From assembly GCA_003531665.1 (NCBI GenBank), contig DQFC01000029.1:1-35323 (forward strand): a stretch of 35,323 nt of DNA, given 5' to 3'. Below are positions 6,736 through 15,563 of the stretch, piece after piece. Below the pieces are notes generated by a model. That model ran no database searches. It was not told the origin of the DNA and saw only the letters and a list, made by a program, of their open reading frames with translations. Position numbers and translations under genes: made by a program. This DNA is from Candidatus Collierbacteria bacterium. GTDB lineage: Bacteria; Patescibacteriota; Microgenomatia; UBA1400; MFAQ01. The first letter of the stretch is position 1; each line of letters opens with the position of its first letter.

Positions 6736-9393
6736 TCAACCTAGTTTGGGGTAGTGGCAGGCTTTCCATTTTTTGCCACTTTCGCACCAGCAAGGATCGT
6801 TTCGACCGAGCTTGTTGGTATTTTTTATGGATTGACGTGGTGTGGCACCTCCTTGTAATAAAGAAGAGTTATCGGTGTCGGAGGATGATTTTTCGATAGT
6901 GCGGCGCTGGACGGGCTGAGGAATATTTATCTGGACCCGGAAAATACGATGTGAGACGGTAGAGTCGATCCGGGACAAGAGACTCTCAAACATAGAAAAA
7001 GATTCTTGCTTATATTCCACCAGCGGATCTTTCTGGGCATAGCCACGCAGACCGATACCATCACGGAGATTGTCAATGGCATCGAGATGGTTCATCCAAA
7101 GTTCGTCATAAGTTTCTAACAAAACATATCGCTCCACTTGAGGAAGAACATCATTACCAAACCGTTCTTTCTGGGCAGCTCTGGCCTGAAGAATAATTTT
7201 GCTAAGCATTTCTTGGACATCCTCCCCTGTTTTGCCGACCAGATTTTTTTCCAGTGAGTCGGCCGATCGCGGATCCAGGGGCAAGATGCTTTGGAACTCT
7301 TTACCGATTTGGTCGGCCTCGACCTTATCAATACCTGCAGCGGCGTAGATGTTCGAAAGATAAGCAATTTCTTTTTCCAAGGCTTGATCGATCGAAGCAG
7401 TGGCGACATCCGGCCCCTCCGTCAACAAATGATGCCGGCGGGCGTAAAAGATCTGACGCTGTTTATTCATAACGTCGTCATAATCGACCAAATGTTTCCG
7501 CTGATCAAAATAGAAGGACTCGACTTTGGTTTGGGCAGTTTCTATGGCTTTGGTAACCATACCTGCTTCCAATGGCTGATCATCGGGAACTTTGAGGAAG
7601 TCCATCAGGCGACCCACCTGCTCCCCGCCAAAAATACGCATAATGTCGTCCTCGAGTGAAATATAAAAACGGGTGGATCCGGGATCCCCTTGGCGACCGG
7701 CACGACCTCTTAGCTGATTGTCGATGCGACGTGATTCGTGACGGACAGCGCCAATGATATGTAAACCACCCAGACTTTTAACCTTGTCGGATTCCTTCTG
7801 CCACTCTTTGAGCTCTCTCCCATGCGGATCACCTCCGAGCATAATATCGACACCCCGGCCGGCAATGTTGGTAGCCACCGTGACAGCATTTAATCTTCCG
7901 GCTTCGGAAATAATCATGGCTTCGTTCTCATGATTTTTGGCATTTAAAATTTGGTGAGGAATATGTTTCTTTTTTAGATACTGTCCGACGACATCGTTTT
8001 GCTCGATAGACTTGGTTCCAATGAGGACCGGCTGACCTTTGGCGTGAAGCTCCGCCACTTCGGCAACCAAGGCGCCATATTTGGCCCGCTGAGTCTTGTA
8101 AATAATGTCCGAGTTATCCTGACGAATATTGGGTTTGTTGGTGGGGATAATCAGAACATTAAGGTTGTAAATCTTTTTGAACTCTTCGGCTTCGGTAGCG
8201 GCAGTCCCCGTCATACCGGAAAGCTTTTTGTAAAGCCTGAAATAGTTCTGTAGAGAAATGGTGGCCATCGTTCTGCTTTCTTGCTGGATCTTGACAGCCT
8301 CTTTGGCTTCGATGGCTTGATGCAACCCATCGGAGTATCGTCGGCCAAACATCAAGCGTCCGGTATGATCATCAACAATGATCACCTGGTCATCTTTTAC
8401 TACATAATCACGGTCTTTGACAAAGAGTGTTTGGGCTTTGAGAGCTTGTTCCAGATGGTGAAGGGTCTGATAGTCTTGCTGATAGAGATTTTCGACATTT
8501 AAAATTTTCTCGAGTTTCCTGAGACCATGATCCGTAAGATTGGCGGTTCTTTGTTTTTCGTCCACCTCAAAATCGGTATCGGCAGAAAGCCCTCTAATCA
8601 GTCCGGAAAAACGGACGTACTGATCGGTGGCTTCGGTGTCCGGAGCGGAAATAATTAAGGGGGTGCGGGCCTCGTCGATGAGAATAGAGTCGACCTCGTC
8701 CACAATAGCAAAATGATGCGGTCGCTGAACAAGCTGCTCGGGAGTCTTCGCCATGTTGTCTCGGAGATAGTCAAAACCAAATTCGTTGTTGGTACCATAG
8801 GTAATATCACAGGAATAAGCTTCCGTCCTGGTGACCGGCTTGAGATGATGAAGGCGGTGGTCTGAATGGGAGGAATCGGTAAAGTTTGAGTCGTACTTGA
8901 CGGCGGGCTGGTCCCCCTGACCGGAATAAATACAGCCAACGCTTAAGCCAAGAAAATCGTAAATTTGACCCATCCAGCCGGCGTGGAGTCTGGCCAGGTA
9001 ATCGTTAACGGTCACCAGATGGGCACCTTCTCCGGTGAGAGCGTTGAGAACCAAGGCTGGCACGGCGGACAAAGTCTTGCCTTCACCCGTTTTTTGCTCG
9101 GCAATATTGCCTTGATGGAAGGCGATGCCGGCGATAAGCTGAACATCGTATGGTCTCATCCCCAAGGTGCGGGAGGCGGCTTCTCTCGTCAGAGCAAAAA
9201 CTTGCGGCAGGACGTCATCGAGAGTTTTTTCATCTTTTAACTCTTCTTTGATTTGAACAATTTCCGGCTTAAACTCATCATCTTTCAGACCCTTGGCCCA
9301 ATCCTCCAAGGAGTTGATGGCGGTCACAATCTTTTTGATCTTGTCGATCTCGATTTTGTTCGGATTGAGAATGGAATCTAGAAATGAAAACAT
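6736..9393 (-). CDS. secA: Preprotein translocase ATPase SecA
   Basis: An 885-aa SecA, the ATPase that drives secretory proteins through SecYEG. The Walker A motif TGEGKT is at about residues 102-107 and the DEVD box at 232-235 (VDEVDSILIDEARTPLI). The second nucleotide-binding half includes GRGVDIMLGG and the arginine-finger region RGRAGRQGD. The C-terminus ends in the SEC-C zinc motif with Cys868, Cys870, Cys879 and His880. Length is normal. A TATAAT box (9408-9403) lies 9 nt before the ATG and begins right after the stop of the upstream spermidine-synthase-like gene, so secA can be transcribed alone. No Shine-Dalgarno is evident. Confidence 0.98.
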   Translation of the reverse strand: MFSFLDSILNPNKIEIDKIKKIVTAINSLEDWAKGLKDDEFKPEIVQIKEELKDEKTLDDVLPQVFALTREAASRTLGMRPYDVQLIAGIAFHQGNIAEQKTGEGKTLSAVPALVLNALTGEGAHLVTVNDYLARLHAGWMGQIYDFLGLSVGCIYSGQGDQPAVKYDSNFTDSSHSDHRLHHLKPVTRTEAYSCDITYGTNNEFGFDYLRDNMAKTPEQLVQRPHHFAIVDEVDSILIDEARTPLIISAPDTEATDQYVRFSGLIRGLSADTDFEVDEKQRTANLTDHGLRKLEKILNVENLYQQDYQTLHHLEQALKAQTLFVKDRDYVVKDDQVIIVDDHTGRLMFGRRYSDGLHQAIEAKEAVKIQQESRTMATISLQNYFRLYKKLSGMTGTAATEAEEFKKIYNLNVLIIPTNKPNIRQDNSDIIYKTQRAKYGALVAEVAELHAKGQPVLIGTKSIEQNDVVGQYLKKKHIPHQILNAKNHENEAMIISEAGRLNAVTVATNIAGRGVDIMLGGDPHGRELKEWQKESDKVKSLGGLHIIGAVRHESRRIDNQLRGRAGRQGDPGSTRFYISLEDDIMRIFGGEQVGRLMDFLKVPDDQPLEAGMVTKAIETAQTKVESFYFDQRKHLVDYDDVMNKQRQIFYARRHHLLTEGPDVATASIDQALEKEIAYLSNIYAAAGIDKVEADQIGKEFQSILPLDPRSADSLEKNLVGKTGEDVQEMLSKIILQARAAQKERFGNDVLPQVERYVLLETYDELWMNHLDAIDNLRDGIGLRGYAQKDPLVEYKQESFSMFESLLSRIDSTVSHRIFRVQINIPQPVQRRTIEKSSSDTDNSSLLQGGATPRQSIKNTNKLGRNDPCWCESGKKWKACHYPKLG

Positions 9394-9402
9394 ACAGACA
9401 TG

Positions 9403-9408
9403 ATTATA
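9403..9408 (-). promoter_or_regulatory. secA -10 box
   Basis: TATAAT 9 nt before the secA ATG, inside the imperfect inverted repeat AGACAGTATAATCATGTCT, which could also act as an operator. The operator role is speculation. Confidence 0.5.
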
Positions 9409-9412
9409 CTGT

Positions 9413-10042
9413 CTAAACCAGGGAAATGATGAGGTTGGAGATTGTTCTGGCTGTTACGAAGATGAAACGTGTGGAAAGAGATCTCATGAAGTTGATGGTT
9501 GGCAAGTGATGGTCGTACCAGTGGATGCGATTGATCAGAGTGTAACGAGAATGGCTTTTGAGTTGCTGCATAAAATCCAGATCTTCCAGTTTGTGGGGAA
9601 TATACCTGCCCTCAAAACAATCGACCAGAATCAAATCATAATTATTATTTGGTGTTAAATTGGCGGCAAAATTGAGGGCATCATCCACAACAATTTCCAA
9701 ATTTTTGACCCGGCCGATACCAAAATATTTTCGGCTAATTTCCACCATAAAAGGATCAATCTCGACTGCGGTGATTTTGGCTTTGGGATAAAGACGACTG
9801 ACTAAAAGAGTATTTGATCCTCCGCCGAGTCCCAAAATTAAAATTGTTTTGGGAATGAAATACTTGGGGATTAACTTTTTGATGCCGGTTTTCCATATAT
9901 GAGTGAGGATGTCTCCGGACTCGATCAATCCGTCTACGTGCAGGGTGGGCTGGGAAAAATACAGATTTATGGAGATATTATGATTGAATTTGGAATCGGG
10001 AAGCTTGATTGTTTTGGGAAAAAATAAATGACGTAACGACAT
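9413..10042 (-). CDS. Spermidine-synthase-like methyltransferase-fold protein
   Basis: A 209-aa Rossmann-fold protein of the SpeE/polyamine synthase superfamily. Motif I is ILILGLGGGSNTLLV, followed by ITAVEIDPFMVEISRKYFG and LEIVVDDALNFA, then YDLILVDCFEGRYIP. These are the cofactor and aspartate positions used by spermidine synthases. It is shorter than the usual 280 residues: the N-terminal beta domain is reduced and the C-terminus short. Substrate therefore is uncertain; many such proteins in reduced genomes are annotated as spermidine synthase without proof. It starts 8 nt after the stop of the carboxypeptidase gene, so it belongs to the serS-carboxypeptidase operon. Confidence 0.82.
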   Translation of the reverse strand: MSLRHLFFPKTIKLPDSKFNHNISINLYFSQPTLHVDGLIESGDILTHIWKTGIKKLIPKYFIPKTILILGLGGGSNTLLVSRLYPKAKITAVEIDPFMVEISRKYFGIGRVKNLEIVVDDALNFAANLTPNNNYDLILVDCFEGRYIPHKLEDLDFMQQLKSHSRYTLINRIHWYDHHLPTINFMRSLSTRFIFVTARTISNLIISLV

Positions 10043-10050
10043 GATAGTTA

Positions 10051-11112
10051 TTAGTGCGAAGTTATTAGCGGTTTGTTAGCAGCTTTTAATTCACTGCGAA
10101 TTTTTCGGGCCAGGTCTCCCCAAACTTGATAATGACGATTGAGCATAAATGTAGAGACTCTAACAGCCGGCAGACCTTTGGTCATAAAGGCGGCATCCAG
10201 AAGGTCGGCGGCGGCACGATCCCTTTCCAAGTAAGAACCGGTACCGGAAACGATGGCCACCATAGAAGTATTGTCTCTTACGGCAGTGACGATGGTCGAA
10301 TAGCCGGCTTCTTCCGTGTAGGCGATCTTTAGTCCGGTAACGCCCGGATAGACTCCCAAAAGCCCGTTCCAATTGGGTAGATAATATCTACCATGCTTTG
10401 AAGTTTGCTCAATGTCCTGATTGTCCGATTTACCTGCCAAAACTATTTCCGGGTAATTTATTTGTACATTATTGATGAGTTTCGCCAAATCTTCTAAAGT
10501 TGAGTACTGATTTTGATCATCTAGTCCGTCCGGGTTGGAAAAGTGAGAGTGAGCCATGCCCAATAGTCTGGCTTTTTCGTTCATGTAGTAAATGTATTCC
10601 GAAGAGAATATACCCGAAATCTCGGCTGCTCCGTCCGCGAGTGCTTGAGCTGAATCGTTAGCACTGGTGGAAATTGCCCCTCGAAGAAGATCGGCAGCAG
10701 AAATAATCTCACCGGCTTTTAGACCCAATACTGTTGGAACTTTATCTAAAGATTTGTCGGAGACAGTTATCTCCTTGTCCAGCGAAATAAGATCAAGAGC
10801 TATTTGAGCAGAAAGGAGTTTGGTGAATGAAGCGGGAGACATTTTTAGTCCGGTTCCTTTACTGTAGTAGACTAGCCCGGTTTCGGAATTGTAAACGATA
10901 TAACGGGGAACTTTCTCAAGCGTAGACAGATCTTTAGATTTGGAAAAATCAAGAGTAAATTGGCTTAGCTTTTGCGAGATTTTTTCGGTTTGATCTTTTC
11001 CGGCAAATAAAGGAGAGATGAGAGATAAGGAGCCTTCCCTAAATACCAATATGAGCGCAACACCCAAAATTATGAGTAAAACAGGTAATACTATTAGTAC
11101 TTTCCTAACCAT
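10051..11112 (-). CDS. D-Ala-D-Ala carboxypeptidase-like protein (peptidase S11)
   Basis: A 353-aa membrane-anchored penicillin-binding-type protein that would trim peptidoglycan stem peptides outside the cell. One N-terminal transmembrane segment (about residues 5-25) is followed by the S11 domain. The nucleophile motif is SFTK (Ser95, Lys98), the second motif SAN (Ser150, Asn152), and the third, normally KTG, reads KIA in TGLKIAYTEEAG (Lys262). I verified that change on the DNA (AAG ATC GCC). The fold and first two motifs are intact, so activity is plausible but altered specificity is possible. The frame opens upstream at 11136; I prefer the ATG at 11112, which overlaps the serS stop by 8 nt and has GGAAGGA upstream. 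Confidence 0.87.
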   Translation of the reverse strand: MVRKVLIVLPVLLIILGVALILVFREGSLSLISPLFAGKDQTEKISQKLSQFTLDFSKSKDLSTLEKVPRYIVYNSETGLVYYSKGTGLKMSPASFTKLLSAQIALDLISLDKEITVSDKSLDKVPTVLGLKAGEIISAADLLRGAISTSANDSAQALADGAAEISGIFSSEYIYYMNEKARLLGMAHSHFSNPDGLDDQNQYSTLEDLAKLINNVQINYPEIVLAGKSDNQDIEQTSKHGRYYLPNWNGLLGVYPGVTGLKIAYTEEAGYSTIVTAVRDNTSMVAIVSGTGSYLERDRAAADLLDAAFMTKGLPAVRVSTFMLNRHYQVWGDLARKIRSELKAANKPLITSH

Positions 11113-12364
11113 GCTTAATGACATCCTTCCCAACAAATGGAATCAGTATCTCGGGAATTTTCACCGAACCATCGGCTAGTTGATAGTTTTCGAGAATTGC
11201 TCCCAGTATTCGAGGTGTAGCAACGACGGTATTGTTTAGAGTGTAGACATACTTTTGAGTACCATCTTTGGCTCGATAGCGAATATTTAACCGACGACTT
11301 TGAAAATCGTTGAAATATGAGTCTGAATGAGTTTCTCGATAAGCGTTTTGGCTCGGGAACCAAACTTCAACATCGTATTTGCGACGCTGACCGGCTCCCA
11401 TATCTCCGGTACACATCAGGAGGACGTGATAAGGGAGTCCAAGAGCCTGAAGTAACTTTTCGGTATGGCCAAGCATCTGATCGTGCATTTTACGAGTTTC
11501 GCCTTCGTCTGCCACAGTGTATACAACCTGCTCGACTTTGTTAAACTGATGAACTCTAAAGATACCCTTTGTGTCTTTGCCGTAAGACCCGACCTCTCGA
11601 CGATAACACGGAGAAATGCCCACCATTTTGAATGGCAGATCATTTTCGTTTAGAATCTCGTCTTTGTGATAGGCGGTAAGAGAGACTTCTGCCGTACCGA
11701 TTAGACTTTGACCGTCTTGGGTGCGATAGTGATCTTCCTGACCCCAAGGAAAGTAGCCCGTTCCCCACATGGTCTCATCATTTACCATCCATGGAACAGT
11801 CATGGGAGTATACCCTTCGCCGATCATCATCTTGAGGGCATACATCAAAAGTCCGTATTCCAACAGAACCAGATCGTTCTTCGTAAAGAAAGCCCGACTG
11901 CCGGCAAGGCGAACAGCTCTCTTGTTATCCAACAAATCGAGGCTTTCGGCCAGCTCTTCATGAGGTAAGATGGGAAAATCAAAAACCGGGATGGTCCCCC
12001 ACTTTTTAACTTCGACATTGCCCGATTCGTCTTTGCCTACAGGGACATCATCTGCCGATGGATTGGGAATTTGATACATCAGTTCATTGAATTGTTTTTC
12101 GATCTCGACGAGACGTGGTTCTACTTCTTGAAGCCTTTGCTTGATCTCTTTGCCTCTAGATATTTGCTCATCACTAGGCTTGCCTTTGAGATCGGCAATA
12201 TTTTCGTTTCCCTGTCGACGAAGGGCTTCAACCTCTTTGATCAGCTTGCGTCTCTCGTTGTCTACACCAATCAGTTTGTCTACGAGAGCAGGATCAAACT
12301 GTTTATTGGTGATAGCCTTTTTGAGACTTTCTTGATTGTCTCGGATGTAATTTATGTCTAACAT
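11105..12364 (-). CDS. serS: Serine-tRNA ligase
   Basis: A 419-aa class II aminoacyl-tRNA synthetase charging tRNA-Ser. The N-terminal coiled-coil tRNA-binding arm spans about residues 25-105 (MLDINYIRDNQESLKKA at the very start). The catalytic core shows motif 2 in SPCYRREVGSYGKDTKGIFR and motif 3 in TLNNTVVATPRILGAILENYQ. Length is standard. The gene heads an operon with the S11 carboxypeptidase and the spermidine-synthase-like gene. It lies behind a roughly 200-nt untranslated leader carrying a T-box-like antiterminator and terminator, so expression is probably controlled by uncharged tRNA-Ser. There is no clear Shine-Dalgarno before the ATG. Confidence 0.97.
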   Translation of the reverse strand: MLDINYIRDNQESLKKAITNKQFDPALVDKLIGVDNERRKLIKEVEALRRQGNENIADLKGKPSDEQISRGKEIKQRLQEVEPRLVEIEKQFNELMYQIPNPSADDVPVGKDESGNVEVKKWGTIPVFDFPILPHEELAESLDLLDNKRAVRLAGSRAFFTKNDLVLLEYGLLMYALKMMIGEGYTPMTVPWMVNDETMWGTGYFPWGQEDHYRTQDGQSLIGTAEVSLTAYHKDEILNENDLPFKMVGISPCYRREVGSYGKDTKGIFRVHQFNKVEQVVYTVADEGETRKMHDQMLGHTEKLLQALGLPYHVLLMCTGDMGAGQRRKYDVEVWFPSQNAYRETHSDSYFNDFQSRRLNIRYRAKDGTQKYVYTLNNTVVATPRILGAILENYQLADGSVKIPEILIPFVGKDVIKHG

Positions 12365-12411
12365 TATTGATTATTGGTTACTAGTTATTAGTTTAATAAT
12401 ATCCCTAAATC

Positions 12412-12562
12412 ACAAAAAACACGCAAGGAATTGCGCGTTACGGTCCCGACAAATCGGGAAGATGCCACCTTAACAATACTCAATTTAGCGATTACGGGCT
12501 GACCCGTCCTCGGTTGTTACCCCGGGAAGCTCGATGGTTGGAAGCCATCTCAAATGCTTTGT
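12412..12562 (-). promoter_or_regulatory. T-box-like leader of serS (candidate riboswitch)
   Basis: The leader between the HD gene and serS ends in two alternative hairpins. The terminator is AACGCGCAA-TTCC-TTGCGTGTT followed by TTTT (12439-12414). The antiterminator is GTTAAGG (12474-12468), a 7-nt bulge TGGCATC, a TCCCGA/TCGGGA stem, then CCGTAAC (12443-12437), whose last three bases are also part of the terminator stem. The bulge starts UGGC, which would pair with the GCCA end of uncharged tRNA-Ser (discriminator G), exactly as in T-boxes. Upstream are hairpins GATGG/CCATC with TCC in its loop, and ACGGG-TCAG-CCCGT. A normal long stem I with loop-E is not obvious, so the class may be divergent. 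Specifier identity is unresolved. Confidence 0.55.
12414..12439 (-). terminator. serS leader terminator
   Basis: A 9-bp stem (one G-U) with a TTCC loop and a six-T run on the minus strand, placed before serS and not after a gene, hence an attenuator. Confidence 0.7.
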
Positions 12563-12563
12563 G

Positions 12564-12577
12564 ACTATATTGTAGCA
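12564..12577 (-). promoter_or_regulatory. Promoter for the serS leader
   Basis: TGCTACAAT is an extended -10 (12577-12569); an overlapping TATAGT (12569-12564) is an alternative. It begins directly after the stop of the HD gene. The same nonamer precedes the genes at 15947 and 18173. Confidence 0.5.
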
Positions 12578-12582
12578 AAGTT

Positions 12583-13170
12583 TTAGAGACCGAGAGACCC
12601 AGCCACCTTTTGCATGGAGGTGAGGCAGAGGTCAATGAATTTTTCGAGAGGTAGACCGAGACCTTCAGACTTCTCACACATGGCCACCTCATCACGACGA
12701 GTACCGGCGGCGAACTTGGGTTCCTTGAGGAAACGCTTGAGGACAGAGCTAACCTTGACATCGGCCAGCTTACGGCTGGGATAGACGTAGGCGACTGCCA
12801 TAATGAGACCGGTGAGGGAGTCGGCGCAAAAAATAGACCAGTCGGCTTTGGTCACCGGTTTGACTCCAGTCAACTCGGGAGCGTGGGCAAGAATAATATG
12901 ATGAACCGAATCGGAAAGCTCCAATCCGTATTTGGCTAGAGCCTCTTTGGTGTGAGTAGGGTGGCCTTCTTTGAATGGTTCGGAGTAGTCGATGTCGTGA
13001 ATCAGGCCAGCCAGTAGCCACTCTTCCTTGGGAGATTCATCCGGGCCAAGTAAATTATTCTCGGAGAAATAATCATAAAGCCCGCCCATACAGGCTTGAA
13101 GTGCCAATGAGTGGGTAAAGATTTTTTCGTCCAACTGTGTTTTGACTGCCTCCAGATATTTTTGTTCCAT
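12583..13170 (-). CDS. HD-domain hydrolase
   Basis: A 195-aa soluble protein of the HD phosphohydrolase superfamily. The metal-binding His-Asp pair is in LLAGLIHDIDYSEP, with further histidines in THTKEALAKYG and HHIILAHAPE and an Asp in FCADSLTGLI. Such proteins cleave phosphate bonds in nucleotides or related molecules, but no specific substrate can be read from the sequence. The gene is divergent from the DUF2207 gene, and a TATAAT box (13184-13179) lies 8 nt before its ATG, consistent with a leaderless mRNA. The serS promoter starts just after its stop codon. Confidence 0.85.
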   Translation of the reverse strand: MEQKYLEAVKTQLDEKIFTHSLALQACMGGLYDYFSENNLLGPDESPKEEWLLAGLIHDIDYSEPFKEGHPTHTKEALAKYGLELSDSVHHIILAHAPELTGVKPVTKADWSIFCADSLTGLIMAVAYVYPSRKLADVKVSSVLKRFLKEPKFAAGTRRDEVAMCEKSEGLGLPLEKFIDLCLTSMQKVAGSLGL

Positions 13171-13178
13171 GTGTTTGA

Positions 13179-13186
13179 ATTATACT
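13179..13186. promoter_or_regulatory. Overlapping divergent -10 boxes
   Basis: TATAAT on the minus strand (13184-13179) serves the HD gene and TATACT on the plus strand (13181-13186) serves the DUF2207 gene. They overlap by four bases. Spacers to the start codons are 8 and 7 nt. Confidence 0.6.
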
Positions 13187-13193
13187 AAGTATT

Positions 13194-14954
13194 ATGAAGA
13201 AACTTGCAGTATGGTTGGCGGTAGTTTTGTCCATTTTTCAAGTGCCCGGCGTCTTGGCTCAGGAACCCACTGAGGAAGTGATTACAAGATTTGATTCCGT
13301 CATAGAGATCAACAAGGATACTTCTTTGACTATCTCCGAAAAGATTGAGTACTTCACCCCGGTAGAAAAACATGGCATCTTCCGCTATATTCCTGAAAAA
13401 TACAGACGAGAAGGAATGGTCTATTCCAATCCTATTTCCGAAATTTACGTAAACGATGACGAAGGAAAAACATTGCCGTTCTCCATATCGAGGGAGAAAG
13501 GAAATCTGACACTGAAGATTGGAGATCCAGAACTTACCTTCTCGGGAAGTCGTATATACAACATTTCCTACAAAGTCGGCCACGCCATTCTAAGACAAAA
13601 AGATTTCGACGAACTTTATTGGGATATTACCGGAGAAGGCTGGCAGTTTCCGGTCTTGTCTTCGACGGTTACCGTCAAATCCCCTTTTGCCGCTGGTGGG
13701 GAAACAGTTTGTTTTGTGGGTCCGGTGGGCAGTGTCTCTTCTCACTGCACCATAAGCCAAAAAGATAATCTAATTAAGGTGGAGACCAACGAAGAGATAA
13801 ATTATGGTGACAACTTTACCATTGCAGTAAAAATGGACAAGAATAATACTTTGATCTTCCCCGCTCCTTGGGAAAGGCTAATTGATTTGGCGAAAAACAA
13901 TTATTTCTTCATTCTCTTGGTCTTGCCCGGACTACTGATGTTTTTTGTTTGGTATAAGAAAGGTAGAGATTTCCGCTTTGTGTCCCCCAATGTATTCAAC
14001 TTGGAAACCGATCAACCTAAAGGCCTGAGGCCCTTATTCGAACCGATAAATATTCCGATGGTCTATGAACCTCTCAAGGATCTGACTCCAGGAGAAGCCG
14101 GAGCCATGCTGGATGAAAAAGTTGACAATCAAGACGTAGTGGCTGAGATAATTGACCTAGCCCGGAAGAAATATTTGGGAATTGAGAGAGTTGCGAAAAA
14201 GGGTTTTTTGAAGTTTGGCCATGATTTTTTATTGACTAAGTATAAGTCCGGCCCAGGAGATCTGCCGCCACAACAAGAATACTTGATGGAGCATATTTTT
14301 AATTCCAAAACAACAGTAAAACTGAGCGAGCTGAAAGGCACCTTTTTTACTCATATGACAAAGGTAAAGGAAATGATTAATGAAAGATTGAAGGAAAGGA
14401 AACTCTTTACCGCCAACCCCAATACTACCCGTGGTATATGGATGGTGCTGGCAGTTTGCATGTCCGGTTTGATTTTTGTCCTTACCATTGGTGCCATCAG
14501 TTTTCTGCAAGAGGCATGGACAGTGATGACTTTACTATCTTCCGCTATAATCGCGATTTGGTTTGCGTGGAATATGCCTCAAAAAACAGCTGTTGGGACA
14601 AACTTGGCGCTTCAGGTCAAGGGACTCAGGGAGACGATTCGACTCGGTAAGTGGAGAGAGGAGATCAAGGAAAAGCATTTATTTATTGAAGAGGTACTTC
14701 CCTTTGCGATTGCTCTCGGAGTCATCGACAAATTAGCCAAAGATATGTCGGCTTTAAATATAAGACCACCAAAATACTTAGAAGGTGGAATGGGAATGAA
14801 TCACATGGCGTGGTCCGGCTTTGTGTCCGACTTTAATCATGCGGCAGCCAGCGGACTTTCGTACAACCCCTCATCTTCATCATCTGGAGGATCCGGATTT
14901 TCAGGAGGATCATCTGGCGGTGGGGGCGGTGGTGGCGGAGGCGGTAGCTGGTAG
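13194..14954 (+). CDS. DUF2207 family membrane protein
   Basis: A 586-aa protein with a signal peptide (MKKLAVWLAVVLSIFQVPGVLA), an extracytoplasmic beta-rich region with repeated FDSVIEINKDTSLTISEKI-like strands, then transmembrane segments near residues 237-254 and 415-460, and cytosolic stretches. The C-terminus is a Gly/Ser-rich tail with ten consecutive glycines before SW, a hallmark of the DUF2207 family. Function is unknown; members are predicted envelope proteins. A TATACT box ends 7 nt before the ATG, so the transcript should be leaderless. The stop lies 3 bp from the end of convergent greA with no clear terminator between. Confidence 0.9.
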   Translation: MKKLAVWLAVVLSIFQVPGVLAQEPTEEVITRFDSVIEINKDTSLTISEKIEYFTPVEKHGIFRYIPEKYRREGMVYSNPISEIYVNDDEGKTLPFSISREKGNLTLKIGDPELTFSGSRIYNISYKVGHAILRQKDFDELYWDITGEGWQFPVLSSTVTVKSPFAAGGETVCFVGPVGSVSSHCTISQKDNLIKVETNEEINYGDNFTIAVKMDKNNTLIFPAPWERLIDLAKNNYFFILLVLPGLLMFFVWYKKGRDFRFVSPNVFNLETDQPKGLRPLFEPINIPMVYEPLKDLTPGEAGAMLDEKVDNQDVVAEIIDLARKKYLGIERVAKKGFLKFGHDFLLTKYKSGPGDLPPQQEYLMEHIFNSKTTVKLSELKGTFFTHMTKVKEMINERLKERKLFTANPNTTRGIWMVLAVCMSGLIFVLTIGAISFLQEAWTVMTLLSSAIIAIWFAWNMPQKTAVGTNLALQVKGLRETIRLGKWREEIKEKHLFIEEVLPFAIALGVIDKLAKDMSALNIRPPKYLEGGMGMNHMAWSGFVSDFNHAAASGLSYNPSSSSSGGSGFSGGSSGGGGGGGGGGSW

Positions 14955-14957
14955 GGA

Positions 14958-15431
14958 TTACTTGACGGATTTCACGATGTAGGTGACTTTGCCAGCAGGA
15001 GCTTCGACTTCGACGTTGTCACCGGCCTTTTTACCGATCAAGGCTTTGCCGAGAGGAGATTCGTGAGAGATCTTCTTGGCCGCAGGATCTGCTTCCCATT
15101 CACCGACTATAGAAAATTCGTGCTGACTACCGTTGACGGTAACCATAACGATACTGCCGATACCGACTTCTTCCTCCCCAGACTTTTTGAGGTCGACGAC
15201 GTTTACTCGGGAAATAATATCCTTGAGTTCTTCAATGCGTCCCTCTAAGGCAGCCAGATCTTCTCTTGCGGAATGATATTCGGCGTTCTCGGAGAGGTCA
15301 CCAAATTCACGGGCCTTTGCCACGCGATCTATACCCTCTGGTCTACCGACCGTTTCTAACTGTTTTAGTTCGTCGACCAAGGCTCTGTAGCCTAGTGGCG
15401 TCATCTGAACTCTTTGTGTATTTTGAGTCAT
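14958..15431 (-). CDS. greA: Transcription elongation factor GreA
   Basis: A 157-aa GreA that rescues backtracked RNA polymerase by stimulating transcript cleavage. The N-terminal coiled coil carries the acidic tip in FGDLSENAEYHSAREDLA, and the C-terminal FKBP-like domain includes VGIGSIVMVTVNG and SPLGKALIGKKAGDNVEV. Length is typical. A promoter with TTGACT and TATATT (16-bp spacer) lies in the 60 nt upstream. A second, stronger promoter farther up ends in a terminator before reaching greA (see ncRNA). Confidence 0.97.
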   Translation of the reverse strand: MTQNTQRVQMTPLGYRALVDELKQLETVGRPEGIDRVAKAREFGDLSENAEYHSAREDLAALEGRIEELKDIISRVNVVDLKKSGEEEVGIGSIVMVTVNGSQHEFSIVGEWEADPAAKKISHESPLGKALIGKKAGDNVEVEAPAGKVTYIVKSVK

Positions 15432-15458
15432 TTTTTGTAATTACGTTAGTTGTTTTAA

Positions 15459-15486
15459 TATAAAGGTTGTGGACGGGAAGTCAAGA
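15459..15486 (-). promoter_or_regulatory. greA promoter
   Basis: On the minus strand TTGACT and TATATT are separated by 16 bp, with the -10 about 30 nt before the greA ATG. Confidence 0.5.
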
Positions 15487-15499
15487 CTCAGAGTGGGTC

Positions 15500-15559
15500 A
15501 AAAAAAACACCAGACCCCCGTAACTTTCGGGACCCGGCTGGAAACCAACGCTCTATGGT
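15500..15559 (-). ncRNA. Candidate short terminated RNA or attenuated leader upstream of greA
   Basis: A near-ideal promoter (TTGACA, 17 bp, TAAAAT) fires into a sequence that within about 55 nt closes a hairpin and runs into eight Ts (15507-15500). The outer arms are ACACCA/TGGTGT, and an inner CCCG/CGGG hairpin with a 7-nt loop sits inside. No ORF with a start codon fits. greA has its own promoter farther down, so this may be an independent small RNA; alternatively it is a conditional attenuator of greA. No family is recognised. Confidence 0.45.
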
Positions 15560-15563
15560 GTGT

